From contig NC_079496.1 in the NCBI RefSeq assembly GCF_030052815.1, forward strand, positions 72,405,652 through 72,469,651: a DNA stretch of 64,000 bases. Reading direction: 5' to 3'. The notes beneath the pieces were generated by a model. That model was not told where the DNA came from. It ran no database searches and was given only the letters and a program-made list of their open reading frames with translations. Shown piece after piece: positions 49,114 through 61,859 of the stretch. This DNA comes from Hevea brasiliensis. Taxonomy: Eukaryota > Streptophyta > Magnoliopsida > Malpighiales > Euphorbiaceae. The position numbers were made by a program, and so were the translations under genes. Each line of letters begins with the position of its first letter. Position 1 is the stretch's first letter.

Positions 49114-52100
49114 TGTCACACCTTACCCCTCTGTAAGGGATAACATGATCCCATAGCATACCTAATGAATTACCAAACTTTACCTACTGATAACTCATTA
49201 AATACACTACAAGGAATTTTAAACCTTTTCTTATTTCTTTTTACAGTGGTGAGCACTTTTAACAGGTATAAATTTTTTTCTTTTTATCTGAAGTGAACCA
49301 ATTAACAAATCTGAAGTACCAATAATTTCTATAAAAATTTTGGCAGAGTGTCATCTGTATTTTGAATAAAGCAGTTCTTAAAAAAACCTATAAAAAGCAC
49401 TTCCAATATATTTCTTCAATCCCAAACTCCAATAATAGTTCAACACAATAAATTTCTCAACATTTGTCAACTCAATTCAATGTCACTTTTCCAGTGTTTC
49501 CAAAAGCTGAGATAAGAGAAATATGTCACAATATTTTTACAAGCCAAAATAATTACAATTTTAGTTTACAACTGCTTAAGACCAGTACAATATATACATA
49601 CAGTGCACATACATTACAATAAAAATTACAAAAATATGGTATACTCAATATACCTGGCAAAATCTCATAATGTAGCACAAGCAGCCTATTCTGCTGCTCT
49701 GTCCGTCTGTCTACCTGCGACAGCAATGAAAATCCTATGCCTGAGTAAAATTTACTCAGTAGTGTACAATAACAATTTAAAATGCGGTATATAAAACTTT
49801 TATTGACAATTTATAATTCAAACAATTCACAATTTTTCAAAGCTCACATAAGACAAATTTGATCAAACAATTGAATAACACAATGTTGCCAATCAATAAC
49901 ATAACTTAGGTCATGACACAAACTTTTTCGAACATGCCGTGTTGTACACCACAACAAGGCATACTCACCCCACTAATCGAAATCAATGAGGGAGGTGGTT
50001 AGCTAGCTAATGAGAACTCATCCATACTCACCTCAGACTGACAAGTCAAAGTGGGAGAAATATAGTCATACTCACCCCATAAATGGAGGAGGAACATAAT
50101 AATATTGCCATGCCAAGTGTGAATCAAAACAATTTCAAATCACAATATTTAAATATTTCATACAAACCACAAATCACATTTTAACTCAAAATTTCCATTT
50201 TCGAAGTAGGCAACACAATAATTTCCAAATAAAATTCCCAAAGCCAAAACAATAAAAAATTATTCAAAACTCATTTCTCCAAATAAATTTTCTGGTAAAA
50301 GCAGTGAATATAAAAAGTATTGTGCACAAACCTCGGATGAGTCACCTCTTGGCCTTGACTCAATATTCCTTATGCTCTTCAATATCCTTTTCAACCGAAA
50401 CACACAATTTAAAGTGTTTCAGTACTCAGTTAAATTGTTTCTAATCATAAGGTTCCATAATTAAATTTTATTGATACTACTCCTTTCATTAGTCAACCTA
50501 TAATTTTGACCTTTAATGCATACTACGTGAATTAATTTTAATATTACCAATATGTCACATTTTATAGTCCTCAAGTGTTGGTATATGTTACCAATTTCAT
50601 TTTAAAGCGTATTGCATTTTATTGCAATTTATCGGATTTTGGTATGCTGTTTTAACCTAGCCGGATGACCTAGTTCCCTTGGTTTTCGAGTTCTGGTCCG
50701 AATTACAAACTTGTAGGTCTATGTCTTAGTGAACTTTTGCAACAAATTTTAGGTCATTTGGAGTTTACTAGACCAAGTTATGGTCATTTTACTATTCCTG
50801 GACAGATTGCACTAAAATGGCAAACTTAGGTCATTTTTAGGTCATTTCCGATTCTGGCAGTTTTTATACCCGAACTTGTACAAGCATTTTGACTTGCTTA
50901 TTGTAATTTCTAGGTTTTGGTGTCTTCATAAGAGTTGTAGCTCTATGTCTAATCTATCCATGGTAAAAATTTTAGGGTATTTGGACCTGTTTTGATTGAG
51001 TTATGGCTAAAACACTAAATACTTTCCAAATAGTCAATTTTCAGGTTTGCAAAGTCACAATCCGGATTTGGTCAATTCTCACATCACTTTTTGGACAGAA
51101 TTTAGGTAGGCTTTCTTCAAGAAAGTTGGTACATTTTGTGCCTAGTTTCACCTCCAATTGGCCTCATACCAATTGGAGTTATGCACTTAGAGTTATAGAC
51201 TCATTTGCATACTGCCCTCTACATGCCTTTCAAACACCAAACCAAACACATATTAACCAACTACATCTTCACTTCTCCAAACCATTCTGCATTTGGCACT
51301 AACCATAACCATTCATTTCTTTACATTATAGGTCAACTTGGACAGAATACAACAACTTCACAATACACCAAATGCAATCATAATTCACAAAGTCCAAACC
51401 AAACAATATATACACATAAACACTCCTAATTATTACACATTACTTCCATCATCAAATTACACATTTATTCTCTACTCAATTATACACATAAGCTGCCACT
51501 TTTAATACCTAATTCAACAACCTTTTCATGAATTTAAATACTTCAATCTTCATCATGAGGCTGCCAAAATAATACACATACATATCAAACTTTCATTTTC
51601 ACTTTTCAACTTACAATCACACTTTATACATGGTAAATCACTCCGATACATATAAGCACTCTAATTAACTTCATTACCCATCAAATTCATATAAGAACAA
51701 ACCACTTACCTTACACTTCCATGGCTGCCCAAAATGGTACACTTCAATAACTCATCAAATCTCATAATTTCTTCCATAATCTAACAACCCACAACCTCTA
51801 CTACAACTTTAGTGAAGAAACAATGGAAAACAAGCACTTACCTATCTTTGAAGCTTGTTAAATCTTCTTCCAAATCTCTCCCTTTTTGCTCCAAAAATGC
51901 TGCCTAAGGTGTATACTCCAACTTTAATGAAGAAGCTTATAAGAAATTATGGCTTAAAGTGATGTGCATGGAGCTTGGTTGAGGTATGGTAATGGAGGTT
52001 TAATGGTGGAAATGGTTTCGGCAAGGTGAGGAAATGTTGAAGATGATATGAAATCTACTTACTTTAGCTTATATAGGTGTCCCAAGGATTGAGTTAGTGG

Positions 52101-52717
52101 AGCACTTAGGTGAAATTTAATGTTTAAATATTCGAAGTTTCTCAATTTACACATTTTACCTCAATTCTTTTACTATTCCTATATTGTACCACAATTCTAA
52201 TTTTTATGACATTTTCAAAGTTTAATATCATTTATTTTAAATGTAAATTTAGGTTAAAAGGCAACTCAAGGTGTCAATTGACCAAAATACCCCTATTCGG
52301 TTTGCATTCCCGATTTTTTGATAACACCGAGTTTTGTCGTTTTCTCGATTTCTCATTTTTCTTTGTACTAATTACTTAATTTTTCTTTGACATTTCTAAT
52401 GTCATTTATACTTCAATAGATGTTTATTTAAGTCTTAAAAATATTTTTCAAGGTTCCTTGCGGTCTAGGGTTAGTCAACGGTCCATGTTGTAACTTCCTG
52501 GTGCGGTCACTCATCGCTACGATTTTTGGCTCGTTTAACTTAATCACATTTCATTGCTCTTATTTTTCCTTTGTTTTTCTTATATTTTCCTCTATTATTT
52601 TTCATTATTTTATGTCTCTTCACAAACATTTAAGTGTAGTTCCAGGCATTCTAGTTGTGCGGACAGACACCGGTCGCCGGAACAGTAGAACGCACTACTG
52701 AGTATAGGGGTGTTACA
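49114..52717 (-). mobile_element. Solo LTR D (gypsy subtype a) in the G3 LTR
   Basis: 3,604 bp, TGTCACACC to GGGTGTTACA, flanked by AATTA (49109-49113 and 52718-52722). Minus orientation, no internal region. It lies 19 bp from the end of solo LTR C, separated by the TTAGA duplication and 14 further bases of the G3 LTR. The hairpin block (49718-49760) is decayed in its second stem. Confidence 0.95.
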
Positions 52718-54062
52718 AATTATGATAATGAAACACTGTAAAATTGTGTGTTTCAATTGAAAAGAATACTGGGAAAGAACCTGAGGCATCGAGTCAAGGC
52801 CAAGAGACGACTGACGCGAGATTTGTGCACAATATAAATATTCTTTAAAATTCCTTTGCAAAATGCATGAAATGATTTGTGGTTTACTTATATTGAAAAA
52901 TGATTATTGAAATGTATACTATGCTTTTGATCTAAATTGTTGGAAATTTGATGATATGTGATTTAATTATCAGTAAATGTTTGATAAATTGTTAAGATAG
53001 TTTTGAAACCATAGTGTCATGACCATATATTTGAATACCTCACTAGCATGACTAGTGGGAGGAAATAGTTTTGAATTTTGATTCCCTCTCTGGCTGTAGT
53101 ATTAAGGTGTGTGCCAGTGGAGAAAGAAATTTGAATGGGTACCCATAGTTTGAGCTAGCTAGCCTTGTGATTTCTCATAAGCCTCCAGCTATTGAGATGA
53201 GTATTGTTCTGAATGGCATGATATAACTGTGTATTTTTATGAAATTCATTTTGAGACTTCCTAAATGAAATTGTTTGGGCTAAAAATTTATAAATCACGT
53301 TTTGTATCTATTTTTCATGTTCAGTTCAATATTTGAATAAATGTGATTTGAATTATGCATAAATGTTATTTTAGTATGTTGTGTACCACTGAGTCATAGT
53401 ACTCAGCAATGGCTATTATTGCTGTCACAGATATGGAGACTAGAGGAGCAGCAGAGTGAGCTACTAAGGATCTTGGAGCCACATCCCTGAAATTTTATCG
53501 GTATATTTTAAACCCTGATTATAATATTTATTTTGGTGTATGTAAATATATGTATATGTATAAACTGATCATGAGCAGTTATATAGAGTTTGTAATAATA
53601 TTATTTTGGATTTGCTTATGTAAAGTTTGGTTAATGAATGTAAATTGATTTTACTTTAATGAAATATGAATGAAATTATTTAGTATTATTTTTGATGATA
53701 AATGAATTGAGAATTATTTTGAATTTTGGAGTTTGGGAAAAATTGTGCTGTAGTAGTGATAGATTTTGATGAAAAGAATTATATGAAGTGTTTTTACAGG
53801 TCTTTGAAGAACTGTTTTCTTAAAATGCAGATGACACTCTGCCAAAATTTTTCCAAAATTTACGGACAAATAAAAATGAACAAAAATTTTAACTAGCTTT
53901 TAAACTTCTATTAAATGTAAGAAAATGCTCACTACTTCCAAAAAGGTAAGAAAATGATTTTAAAATCCCTTGTAGGGTACTTAATGAGTTATCGATAGTT
54001 CATTAGGTATTCTACGGGATCATGTTATGCCTTACAGAGGGTTAAGGTGTGACATGTTTTAG

Positions 54063-54074
54063 TGGTATCAGAGC
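54063..54074 (+). promoter_or_regulatory. G3 primer binding site
   Basis: TGGTATCAGAGC, eight bases after the LTR end at 54054. Confidence 0.92.
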
Positions 54075-54243
54075 AAATTTTTAAAGTATGTTTTAACTTG
54101 TGACTTTGTGTCTTTTCTTTGATAAGTACAATTGCTCAATATCCTTATTTGTTACACACAGTGCATTACATCATAAATATTAACTAACGGAGGGAAATCT
54201 CCTTGTGTTATTTGTTCAGGAGATATCCTAACTCCAGACTGAA

Positions 54244-54625
54244 GTGGAAGAAGGGGATTGCTCAGTTGAGTAGTCTGTAGAGGCTGAGGCCCAAGGGAAA
54301 GCCCCAGCTCTCCAAAATGTCAGTGGGTCAGTGGCACCGGAACCACAAATGCCGCAGTTTCCTGCACAATTTGCTCAACAGATGGCTGCTATGTTTCAAC
54401 AGATAGCTGGGGGTATGCCTACTCAAGCTCCACCCCAGACTTTTGTGGTGCAACCTCAAGCTCCAGTCAGACAGTATGACAAGCTATTGAAATATGAGGT
54501 GACAGAATTCAAGGGTACAGTAGATCCTCTAGAGGCAGAGCAATGGCTAGATAGAATGGACAGAGTGTTTAAGAAGCTGCACTGCCCAGATAAACTAAAA
54601 TTTGAGTATTCGGTGTTACTACTTT
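54244..54625 (+). pseudogene. gag: G3 gag, N-terminal part
   Basis: In frame with the G4 gag start, the initiator position reads GTG (54244) and a TAG follows at 54271-54273. Downstream is FPAQFAQQMAAMFQQIAGG, then YDKLLKYEVTEFKGTVDPLE, AEQWLDRMDRVFKKLHC: the start of the retrotransposon gag (capsid) domain. G4 interrupts it after LKFEYSVLLL. The first downstream ATG is at 54331. The copy is dead by start loss, nonsense and insertion. Confidence 0.9.
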
Positions 54626-55340
54626 TGTCACACCCTACCCCTCTGTAAGGCATAACATGATCTCGTAGTATACCTAATGAATTACCAACTTCGTCTACAG
54701 ATAACTCATTAAATATACTACAAGGGATTTTAAAACTTTTCTTACTTCTTTTTACAGTGGTGAGCACTATTTACAGGTGTTAAAAAAATTTTTGAACTGA
54801 AGTGAAACAGCTAACACATTTGAATTGTTAGGAATTTCTATAAAAATGTTAGCGCAGTGTCCTCTATATTTTGAATAAAACAGTTCTTCAGAAAACCTGT
54901 AAAAAGCACTTCAAATATATTTCTCAATCTCAACTCCAACAGTTAAACAGCACAATATATTTCTCAACTCAAATCCACAATAATTTTTCAAAGGCTGAGA
55001 TAAAGAAATACAGTACAAATTTTACAAGCCAAAATAACTCATAATTTATTTTACAACTTCAATGTACATTTTAATTTACAACTGCTCAAAAACAAAAACA
55101 TTATATACATACATTAAACATACATTATAGTACAAAATGCAAAAAATGTGGTATACTCAATATACCCGATGATCTCTTGCTGAATGCACTAGCAGCCTAA
55201 TCACGCCTGTTTGGTCTGTCTACTGCGACAAAGAATGAAAGCTATCGCTGAGACATTGTCTCAGTGGTGCACAACATTAACCAAATACAACTTTAAATCA
55301 CAAATCATAAGTTAAATAAATAGTGGATACTTAAAACCAT

Positions 55341-55595
55341 ACTTAAATTCAAGACAGTAAATGTCAACAAGAATTTAAACTCCATTTCTCAATATCACAA
55401 TAAATTTTAATAAATCAAATCATGGTTAAATTCAAAAGACAGTGAATGTCAATAAGAATTTAAACTCCATTTCACAATATCACAATAAATTTCAATAAAT
55501 TAAATCATAGTTAAATTCAAAAGACAGTGAATGTCAATAAGAATTTAAACTCCGTTTCACAATCTCATAATACATATCAATAAATCACACACAGC
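55341..55595. repeat. 85-bp tandem repeat, three units, in G4 LTR
   Basis: Units contain TTAAATTCAAAAGACAGTGA and ATTTAAACTCC. The second and third start at 55426 and 55511, 85 bp apart. The start of the same array is visible at 63922 in the other LTR. Confidence 0.9.
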
Positions 55596-56818
55596 TTAAT
55601 CATGTTCCAAAGTTCAATTCGTCCCAAAAGCCGATGGCTAATGAGGAATAACATAGCTAGCTAGCAAAAATATGAGTACTCATTCTATTCGTCCTCAATA
55701 GGTACACATCTCAACACTTCAGCCAGAGAGGGAATTCAATTCGTCCCACTAGACAAGCTAGCGAGGAATACAATCAATATACATGATAGCTGTGGTTTCA
55801 AACCATTTCCAATGCTTTTCAATCAATAAATATCCATCAGTATGATTCAAACAATTTTTCACAGTTTCAAACCATTTACAATGTTTTTCAAGTAATAAGT
55901 ATCCATCCAAACACCTTTCCACAATTTAAAACAATAATGCACAAATAGTCATAATTCATTTCAATTGAAAAATTTTAAAGAAATAGCTGTTGTGCAAAAA
56001 CCTCTGATAATTGTCTCCTGGCCTTGACTCAGTGTTTCCTTCCCTTTTCCTGAGTCTCTGCTAACTGAGAAACACAATTTGAAGTGTTTCAATACTCATT
56101 TAAACTGTCTCTAATGATAATGCTTGATAATTAATTCACTGAATTCTATTATTTGCTTAGTCAACCTAATATGTCGACCCTTGATGCGTTCTAGGTAAAT
56201 TAGGTTTTAATGTTCCTAATATGTCACATTAAATAGTCTTTTAGGTTTGGTACATGTTACCAAATTCGTTTCCATGTATTTTGCATTTTATTGCAATTTG
56301 TTGGATTCCGAGATACTAGTTTGACCTAGCCGGACGACCTAGTTCCCTCGGTTTTCGGGTTTCGGTCGAAACCACAAACTTGTAGATCTATGTCTTATTG
56401 CATGCGGGGAAAAATTTCAGGTCATTCTGAGTTAAGTAGACCAAGTTATGGCCATTTTACTATTGCTGGTCAAAATGCATCAAAATTGGTCTCTTTAGGT
56501 CATTTTAGGTCAATTTTGGTTCGGCGAGTTTTTGGACCGGAACTTGTGCAAGCTGTTTGACTTGCTTATGTTCATTTCTGGGCTTTGGTATCTTCATAAG
56601 ACTTGTAGATATAGGTCTTAACTATTCATGGTTAAAATTTCAGGTCAATTTTACTTGTTTTGAGTGAGTTATGGCCTAAAAACTAACTGCTGCTCAAATG
56701 GTAAATTTTCAGGCCTTAATTGCCTAATCCAGATTTGGTCACTTTTCAAGTTACCTTAAAAGCAAAATTTTGGCAAGCTTCCTTAATGAAAGTTGGCACA
56801 TTTTGTGCCTAGTTTCAC

Positions 56819-56845
56819 CTCCAATTGGTCTCATACCAATTGGAG
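56819..56845. other. Perfect 11-bp inverted repeat in G4 LTR
   Basis: CTCCAATTGGT and ACCAATTGGAG with CTCAT between, the mirror copy of 31168-31194 in G2. Confidence 0.85.
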
Positions 56846-58380
56846 CCACACACTTAAAGTTCTAAGCCCAAAACCTAACTGCCCTATTACATTTCCTTTA
56901 TTACTCATCAAAGATCACTTTTAGCATTTACCAATTTACACATTCTTACCCAATCTGGTTTGTACCATAACCTAAACATATTTTACAACATATTGTTGAT
57001 CATTTTGGCAGCTTATAATCACACTTAACATACACCATATAGTGCAGAATTTGTCAAACTCACTTACAATAATTTAATCACCTAATCATGCTCATTTACA
57101 TGTCCAACCTCACACCATCACACATATACCCAAGCTTCCATAATAACTATCACAATTCAACATTAATATTCCATAATCCAAACATGAAATAAAATCCTTA
57201 TGGTTCACCAAACCAGGCTGTCGATTCATGCATTACATTCCATTAATTTCCAAGCTTCAAATTTCAAATACACATTCACATATACTAAGTATACATCACC
57301 CAAATAATTTCCTACACACATAAACATTTAATCAACCCTTTAATCTACCATTTCCAAGCAAAAATAAACTGTCTTCAAGGAGTTTCCATGGCTGCCGAAA
57401 GTACACATCCCCCTTTAAATATCAAACCTCAAAAATCTCTCCATAAATCAAATACCCATAACATCCTTACAAACTTTAATAAAACAATAATAAAAAACAC
57501 AAACTTACCTATTGATGAGGCTTGTTAAATCTTCACCAAACTCCCTTGAATTTAGTATCTACTTCTTCCTTGTGAGGTGGGGATCAAAATTAGTGAAGTG
57601 ACTTTGGTGTTTGGAGGTGGAAATGGAGGAGATTAGGAAGCTTCAAGCAATTCGGCAATGGTGGATTTGGAGCTCTTCATTTCGGCATGGAAGAATGAAT
57701 GAAGAAGGTGAAATGCTTAGTGGGTTTACACCTACCCACATAGTGATTGTTTAATCCCATAGTGCTCCACTCACCATAGTTTAATGATTTAATATGTTTT
57801 AAAGTGTTAATTACTCCATTTATACCCCATTTTTGCTATTTACATTAGGTACCACTAATTTAATTTTTCATTATATTTTCCTAGTGTAATGTTATTTATT
57901 TTTAATGGACATTTAGGTCAAAAGACAACTCGGGGTGTCAAATGACCACGATGCCCCTGTTCGGGTTGCATTCTCGATTTTTCGGTAACACCGGGTTCTG
58001 TCCATTTATCGATTTCTCACTTTTCTTTGTACTAATTAATTAATTTTTCTTTGATATTTCTAATGGTATTTATAATTCAATAGGGGTCTATTTAAGTCCT
58101 AAAAATATTTTCTAGGGTTCCCTATGGTCCAGGGCTAGTCAACAGTTTACGCTGCGACTTCCCGGTGCGGTCACCCATCGCTAGAGTTCTCGGCTCGCTT
58201 AACTTGGTTGCATTTCTTTACTATTATTTTTCCTTTGTCTTTCTTGTATTTTCTTTTCTTGTATTTCATTATTTTATATCTCCTCACTCATATTGAAGTG
58301 TAGTTCTAGGCATCCCAGCTGTCCGGACAACACTGGTCACAGGAACAGTAGAACGCACCACCGAACATAGGGGTGTTACA

Positions 58381-58418
58381 ATTCTCCCCCCCTTAAAACA
58401 AATTTCGTCTCGAAATTT
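58381..58418 (-). promoter_or_regulatory. G4 polypurine tract and palindrome
   Basis: Minus strand: AAGGGGGGGAGAAT directly before the 3' LTR. Just upstream, AAATTTCG and CGAAATTT with a 3-base spacer lie at 58400-58418. Confidence 0.9.
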
Positions 58419-58427
58419 TATCTGGTT

Positions 58428-59606
58428 TTAGTCTCTGAATAGATGTGGGTGATGTCTCCTCATATCCTCTTCACGTTTCCAAGTAGCTTCCTAGCCTGAA
58501 TGATGGTTCCACAGCACTTTAACTAGGTGTATCTGTTTATTTCTCAGCTGCTTCACCTCATAAGCCAGAATTTCTATGGGTTCTTCCTCATAGGGGAGGT
58601 CTGGATTTACCTCAATTTCTTCAACTGATAGTACATGAGATGGGTCTGATCTGTACCTCCTTAACATGGACACATGGAAGACACTGTGTATCCTTGCTAA
58701 CTCTAGAGGTAATGCCAATCGATATGCCAGAGGACCCACTCTTTCCAGAACCTCATATGGTTCGATGAAACGAGGACTCAGTTTTCCCTTTCTGCCAAAT
58801 CTCATAATCCTCTTCCAAGGAGAAACTTTGAGGAATACCTTATCACGCACTGCATATTCAATGTCTCTTCTCTTCAGATCCACATAGGACTTCTGACGGT
58901 CTGATGCAGCCTTGAGTCTATCTCTGATCAATCTGATCTTTTCCTCTGTCTGCTGAACAATTTCTGGCCCAATCATCTTCCTTTCACCTACTTCATCACA
59001 ACATATGGGAGTTTTGCACTTTCTGCCATACAAAGCTTCATATGGAGGCATCCCAATGCTTGATTGGTAGCTGTTGTTATAAGCAAACTCAATCAAAGGC
59101 AAGTGTGTATCCCAACTACCTTCAAACTCAATCACACAAGCCCGTAGCATATCCTCCAATATCTGAATTACCCTTTCAGACTGGCCATTTGTTTGTGGGT
59201 GGAATGCTGTGCTAAAGGTCAATCTAGTTCCTAGGGCTCTCTGAAGACTACCCCAGAATCTAGAAGTGAACCTAGGATCTCTGTCAGACACAATTGATAC
59301 TGGCACTCCATGCAGTTTTACAATCTCATATATGTACAATCTGGCCAAACTTTCCAGGCTATAGTCCATTCGAACTGGCAAAAAGTGAGCAAACTTGGTT
59401 AGTCTGTCAACTATAACCCATACTGCATCATGACTATTCTGTGTCCTCAGAAGTCCCGTAACAAAATCCATAGTTATCCGTTCCCATTTCCACTCTGGTA
59501 CTGGCAAAGGATGTAACAACCCAGCTAGAACTTGATGTTCTGCGTTTACTTGCTGATAAGTTAGGCACTTGGAAACAAATTCAGCTATATCTCTCTTCAT
59601 ACCCAT
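58428..59606 (-). pseudogene. pol: G4 integrase core and chromodomain-like tail
   Basis: The 371-residue open frame 58491-59606 follows a TAG at the end of the zinc-binding region. It carries the D,D,E core: MDFVTGL near residue 46, [14 protein letters not shown] near 105, and [18 protein letters not shown]. After the core come KRRDIEYAV, GKLSPRFIEPYEVLERVGPL, FHVSMLRRYRSDPSH and the tail EEEPIEILAYEVKQLRNKQI with VKVLWNHHSG. A TAG (58491-58493) replaces a Gln found in G1; then EATWKREEDMRR runs to a TAA at 58428-58430. The tail resembles chromodomains that guide Tekay elements to heterochromatin; that role is known for the family, not shown here. Confidence 0.93.
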
Positions 59607-60548
59607 CTACCAGTAATGCTCTTTCAGCCCTCTGTATATTTTAGTTCCACCAGGGTGCATAGCAAAAGGAGACTCATGTGCTTCCTTCATAATGATTTGT
59701 CTCAATTCTGCATCATTAGGAACGCACATTCTGCCCTGATATAGCAATAAACCATCATCTTTCACAGAAAATTCAGGTTTCTTGCCCTGCTGGACTTCTT
59801 TCAGTAGCTTCTGATATTTAACATCATTCTGAGCAGCCATTCTGATCTGATTAATCAACACTAGCTGTACATGCCATACAACTACTGTCTGTCCCTCATC
59901 ATCAATCTCTAAACTGGCATGCTGTGCTTTCAATTCATATACCATGGACAAAGGAGAAACTCTGAGACTTGCCATAGTCTTGCGACTTAAGGTGTCAGCC
60001 ACCACATTTGCTTTCCCTGGCTGATAGTCTATTAAATAATCATAGTCTTTAATCAGTTCTAACCATCTCCTCTGCCTCAAATTCAATTCCTTCTAGGTGC
60101 CTAAGTACTTCAAGCTCTTGTGATCTGTGTAAATGTAACATTTCTCCCCATACAAATAGTGTCTCCAGATCTTCAGAGCAAAAACAATAGCTGCTAGCTC
60201 CAAATCATGTGTTGGGTAGTTCCTCTCATGCGGTTTCAGCTGGTGTGATGCATAAGCAATGACATTCCGATCTTGCATCAGTACACAGCCTAACCCATTG
60301 TGAGAAGCATCACTATAAACTGTGTATTCTTTACCCAGAGTAGGTAAAGTGAGGACTGGAGCTTCAGTCAAACACCTCTTCAACTCATCAAAACTCTGCT
60401 GGCTTTTATCAGTCCACTGAAATTTTACATCTTTCCGAAGTAGCTTGGTCAGTGGAGAAGATAACATAGAAAACCCTTTCACAAACTGACGGTAATATCC
60501 AGCTAAACCTAAAATCGTGAATTTACGTGATATTCCCGGCGCTTCCAA
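59607..60548 (-). pseudogene. pol: G4 RNase H and integrase zinc-binding region
   Basis: Two open pieces. 60093-60548 has [30 protein letters not shown] and [11 protein letters not shown], the RT/RNase H of gypsy, ending in a TAG. 59607-60086 has [24 protein letters not shown] and, toward its end, MKEAHESPFAMHPGGTKIYR of the integrase zinc-binding segment, ending in a TAG where G1 has a second Trp. The first residues of the 60548 frame are out of register, marking a frameshift near 60530. Confidence 0.92.
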
Positions 60549-61840
60549 TTAAGGATAGCTTATACCTTGCTGGAATCTACCTTGATCCCTTCAGCTGACA
60601 CAACATGTCCTAAAAAGGAGATTTCTTTCAGCTAAAATTCACATTTTGACAATTTGGCGTATAGCTGTTTCTCCCTTAAAGTCTGCAATACAATCCGCAG
60701 ATGTCTATCATACTCCTCTGCATTCCTCGAATATATCAAAATGTCATCAATAAACACCAGCACAAATTGATCGAGATATGGTCTGAAGATAGTGTTTATC
60801 AGATCCATAAAAGCAGCTGGAGCATTTGTTAACCCGAATGGCATTACTAGAAATTCATAGTGGCCATACCGAGTTGTGAAAGCAGTTTTTGGAATACTCT
60901 GCTCTTGCACCTTCAACTGATAATAACCAGATCGCAAATCAATTTTGGAGAATATAGCTGCACCCTTCAACTGATCAAACAGATCATCAATGCGAGGCAA
61001 TGGATATCTGTTCTTTATTGTCACCTTATTCAACTGCCGGTAGTCAATACATAAGCGAAGAGTGCCATCTTTCTTCTTAACAAACAATACTGGTGCTCCC
61101 CAAGGTGACACACTAGGGCGGATAAAGCCCTTTTCAAGTAGTTCTTGCAATTGTACTTTCAACTCCTTCAACTCTGCTGGTGCCATTCTGTACGGTGTTA
61201 TGGAGATTGGATCCACACGAGGTATAACATTAATTTCAAACTGCAATTCTCTTTCTGGAGGTAATCCTAGCAATTCATCAGGAAACACATCTGGAAAGTC
61301 ATATACTATAGGGATGTCTTTCAATGCTGGGCTCCCCACTTGGGTGTCTACCACATGTGCCAAGTATGCTTCACACCCGTTTCTGATCATTTCTCTGGCT
61401 AGTACAGCTGAAATAATGTTTGATGGCAATAACTGCCTCTCCCCATGTATTACTACATCACCATACTGAGGAAGACCAAAAGTGACTGTCTTCAGTCTAC
61501 AGTCAATCATCGCATGGTGCCTGGCTAACCAATCCATGCCTAAGATGATATCATAATCTCTGAAGGGCATTTCAATCAAAACAGACAAAAAAGTGTGTCC
61601 TTGGATCACCAAAGGACAATCCCTACACATTCTATTAACCCTGACCTCCTGTCCTAACGGACTTGTTACTAGCACCTCAAAGTCCATTTTTGTACATGGA
61701 ACAGCAATGCAATCAATGATGCTAGCACTCACATAAGAATGGGTAGAACCCGGATCAAATAATACAAACAGATCTTGATTAAAAGTTGAGAAGGTACCAG
61801 CCACAACATCAAATGTCTCGGCCTCTTCTATCTGTCTCAT
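60549..61840 (-). pseudogene. pol: G4 protease and reverse transcriptase
   Basis: The 402-residue open frame 60632-61840 begins with the retropepsin: [12 protein letters not shown] near residue 29 with the catalytic Asp intact, and [11 protein letters not shown] near 105. RT follows: [61 protein letters not shown] and the catalytic [10 protein letters not shown]. It stops at TAG after KLSKCEF, where G1 has Trp. The domains present look intact, so this is the best-preserved RT in the window. The frame differs from gag, so either an indel or frameshift lies between them. Confidence 0.94.
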
Positions 61841-61859
61841 TGCATAGATTCTGATTGGA

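Larger units (their letters stand above)
42777..54625 (+). mobile_element. Gypsy element G3, 5' LTR to gag, interrupted by two solo LTRs and by G4
   Basis: The 5' LTR is in three pieces (42777-44875, 49100-49113, 52723-54054), totalling about 3.45 kb, subtype b. Then come a primer binding site at 54063 and the start of gag. At 54626 G4 interrupts gag; the remainder of G3 lies outside the window. The candidate left duplication is AATAT (42772-42776). Confidence 0.9.
54626..58380 (-). repeat. G4 3' LTR
   Basis: 3,755 bp, TGTCACACCC to GGGGTGTTACA on the plus strand. It includes an 85-bp tandem array (55341-55595), the hairpin block (55224-55266; the second stem is weakened by a change at CGACAAAG), a perfect CCAATTGG inverted repeat (56819-56845), and a TGACC/GGTCA field near 56300-56660. 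No gene. Confidence 0.93.
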
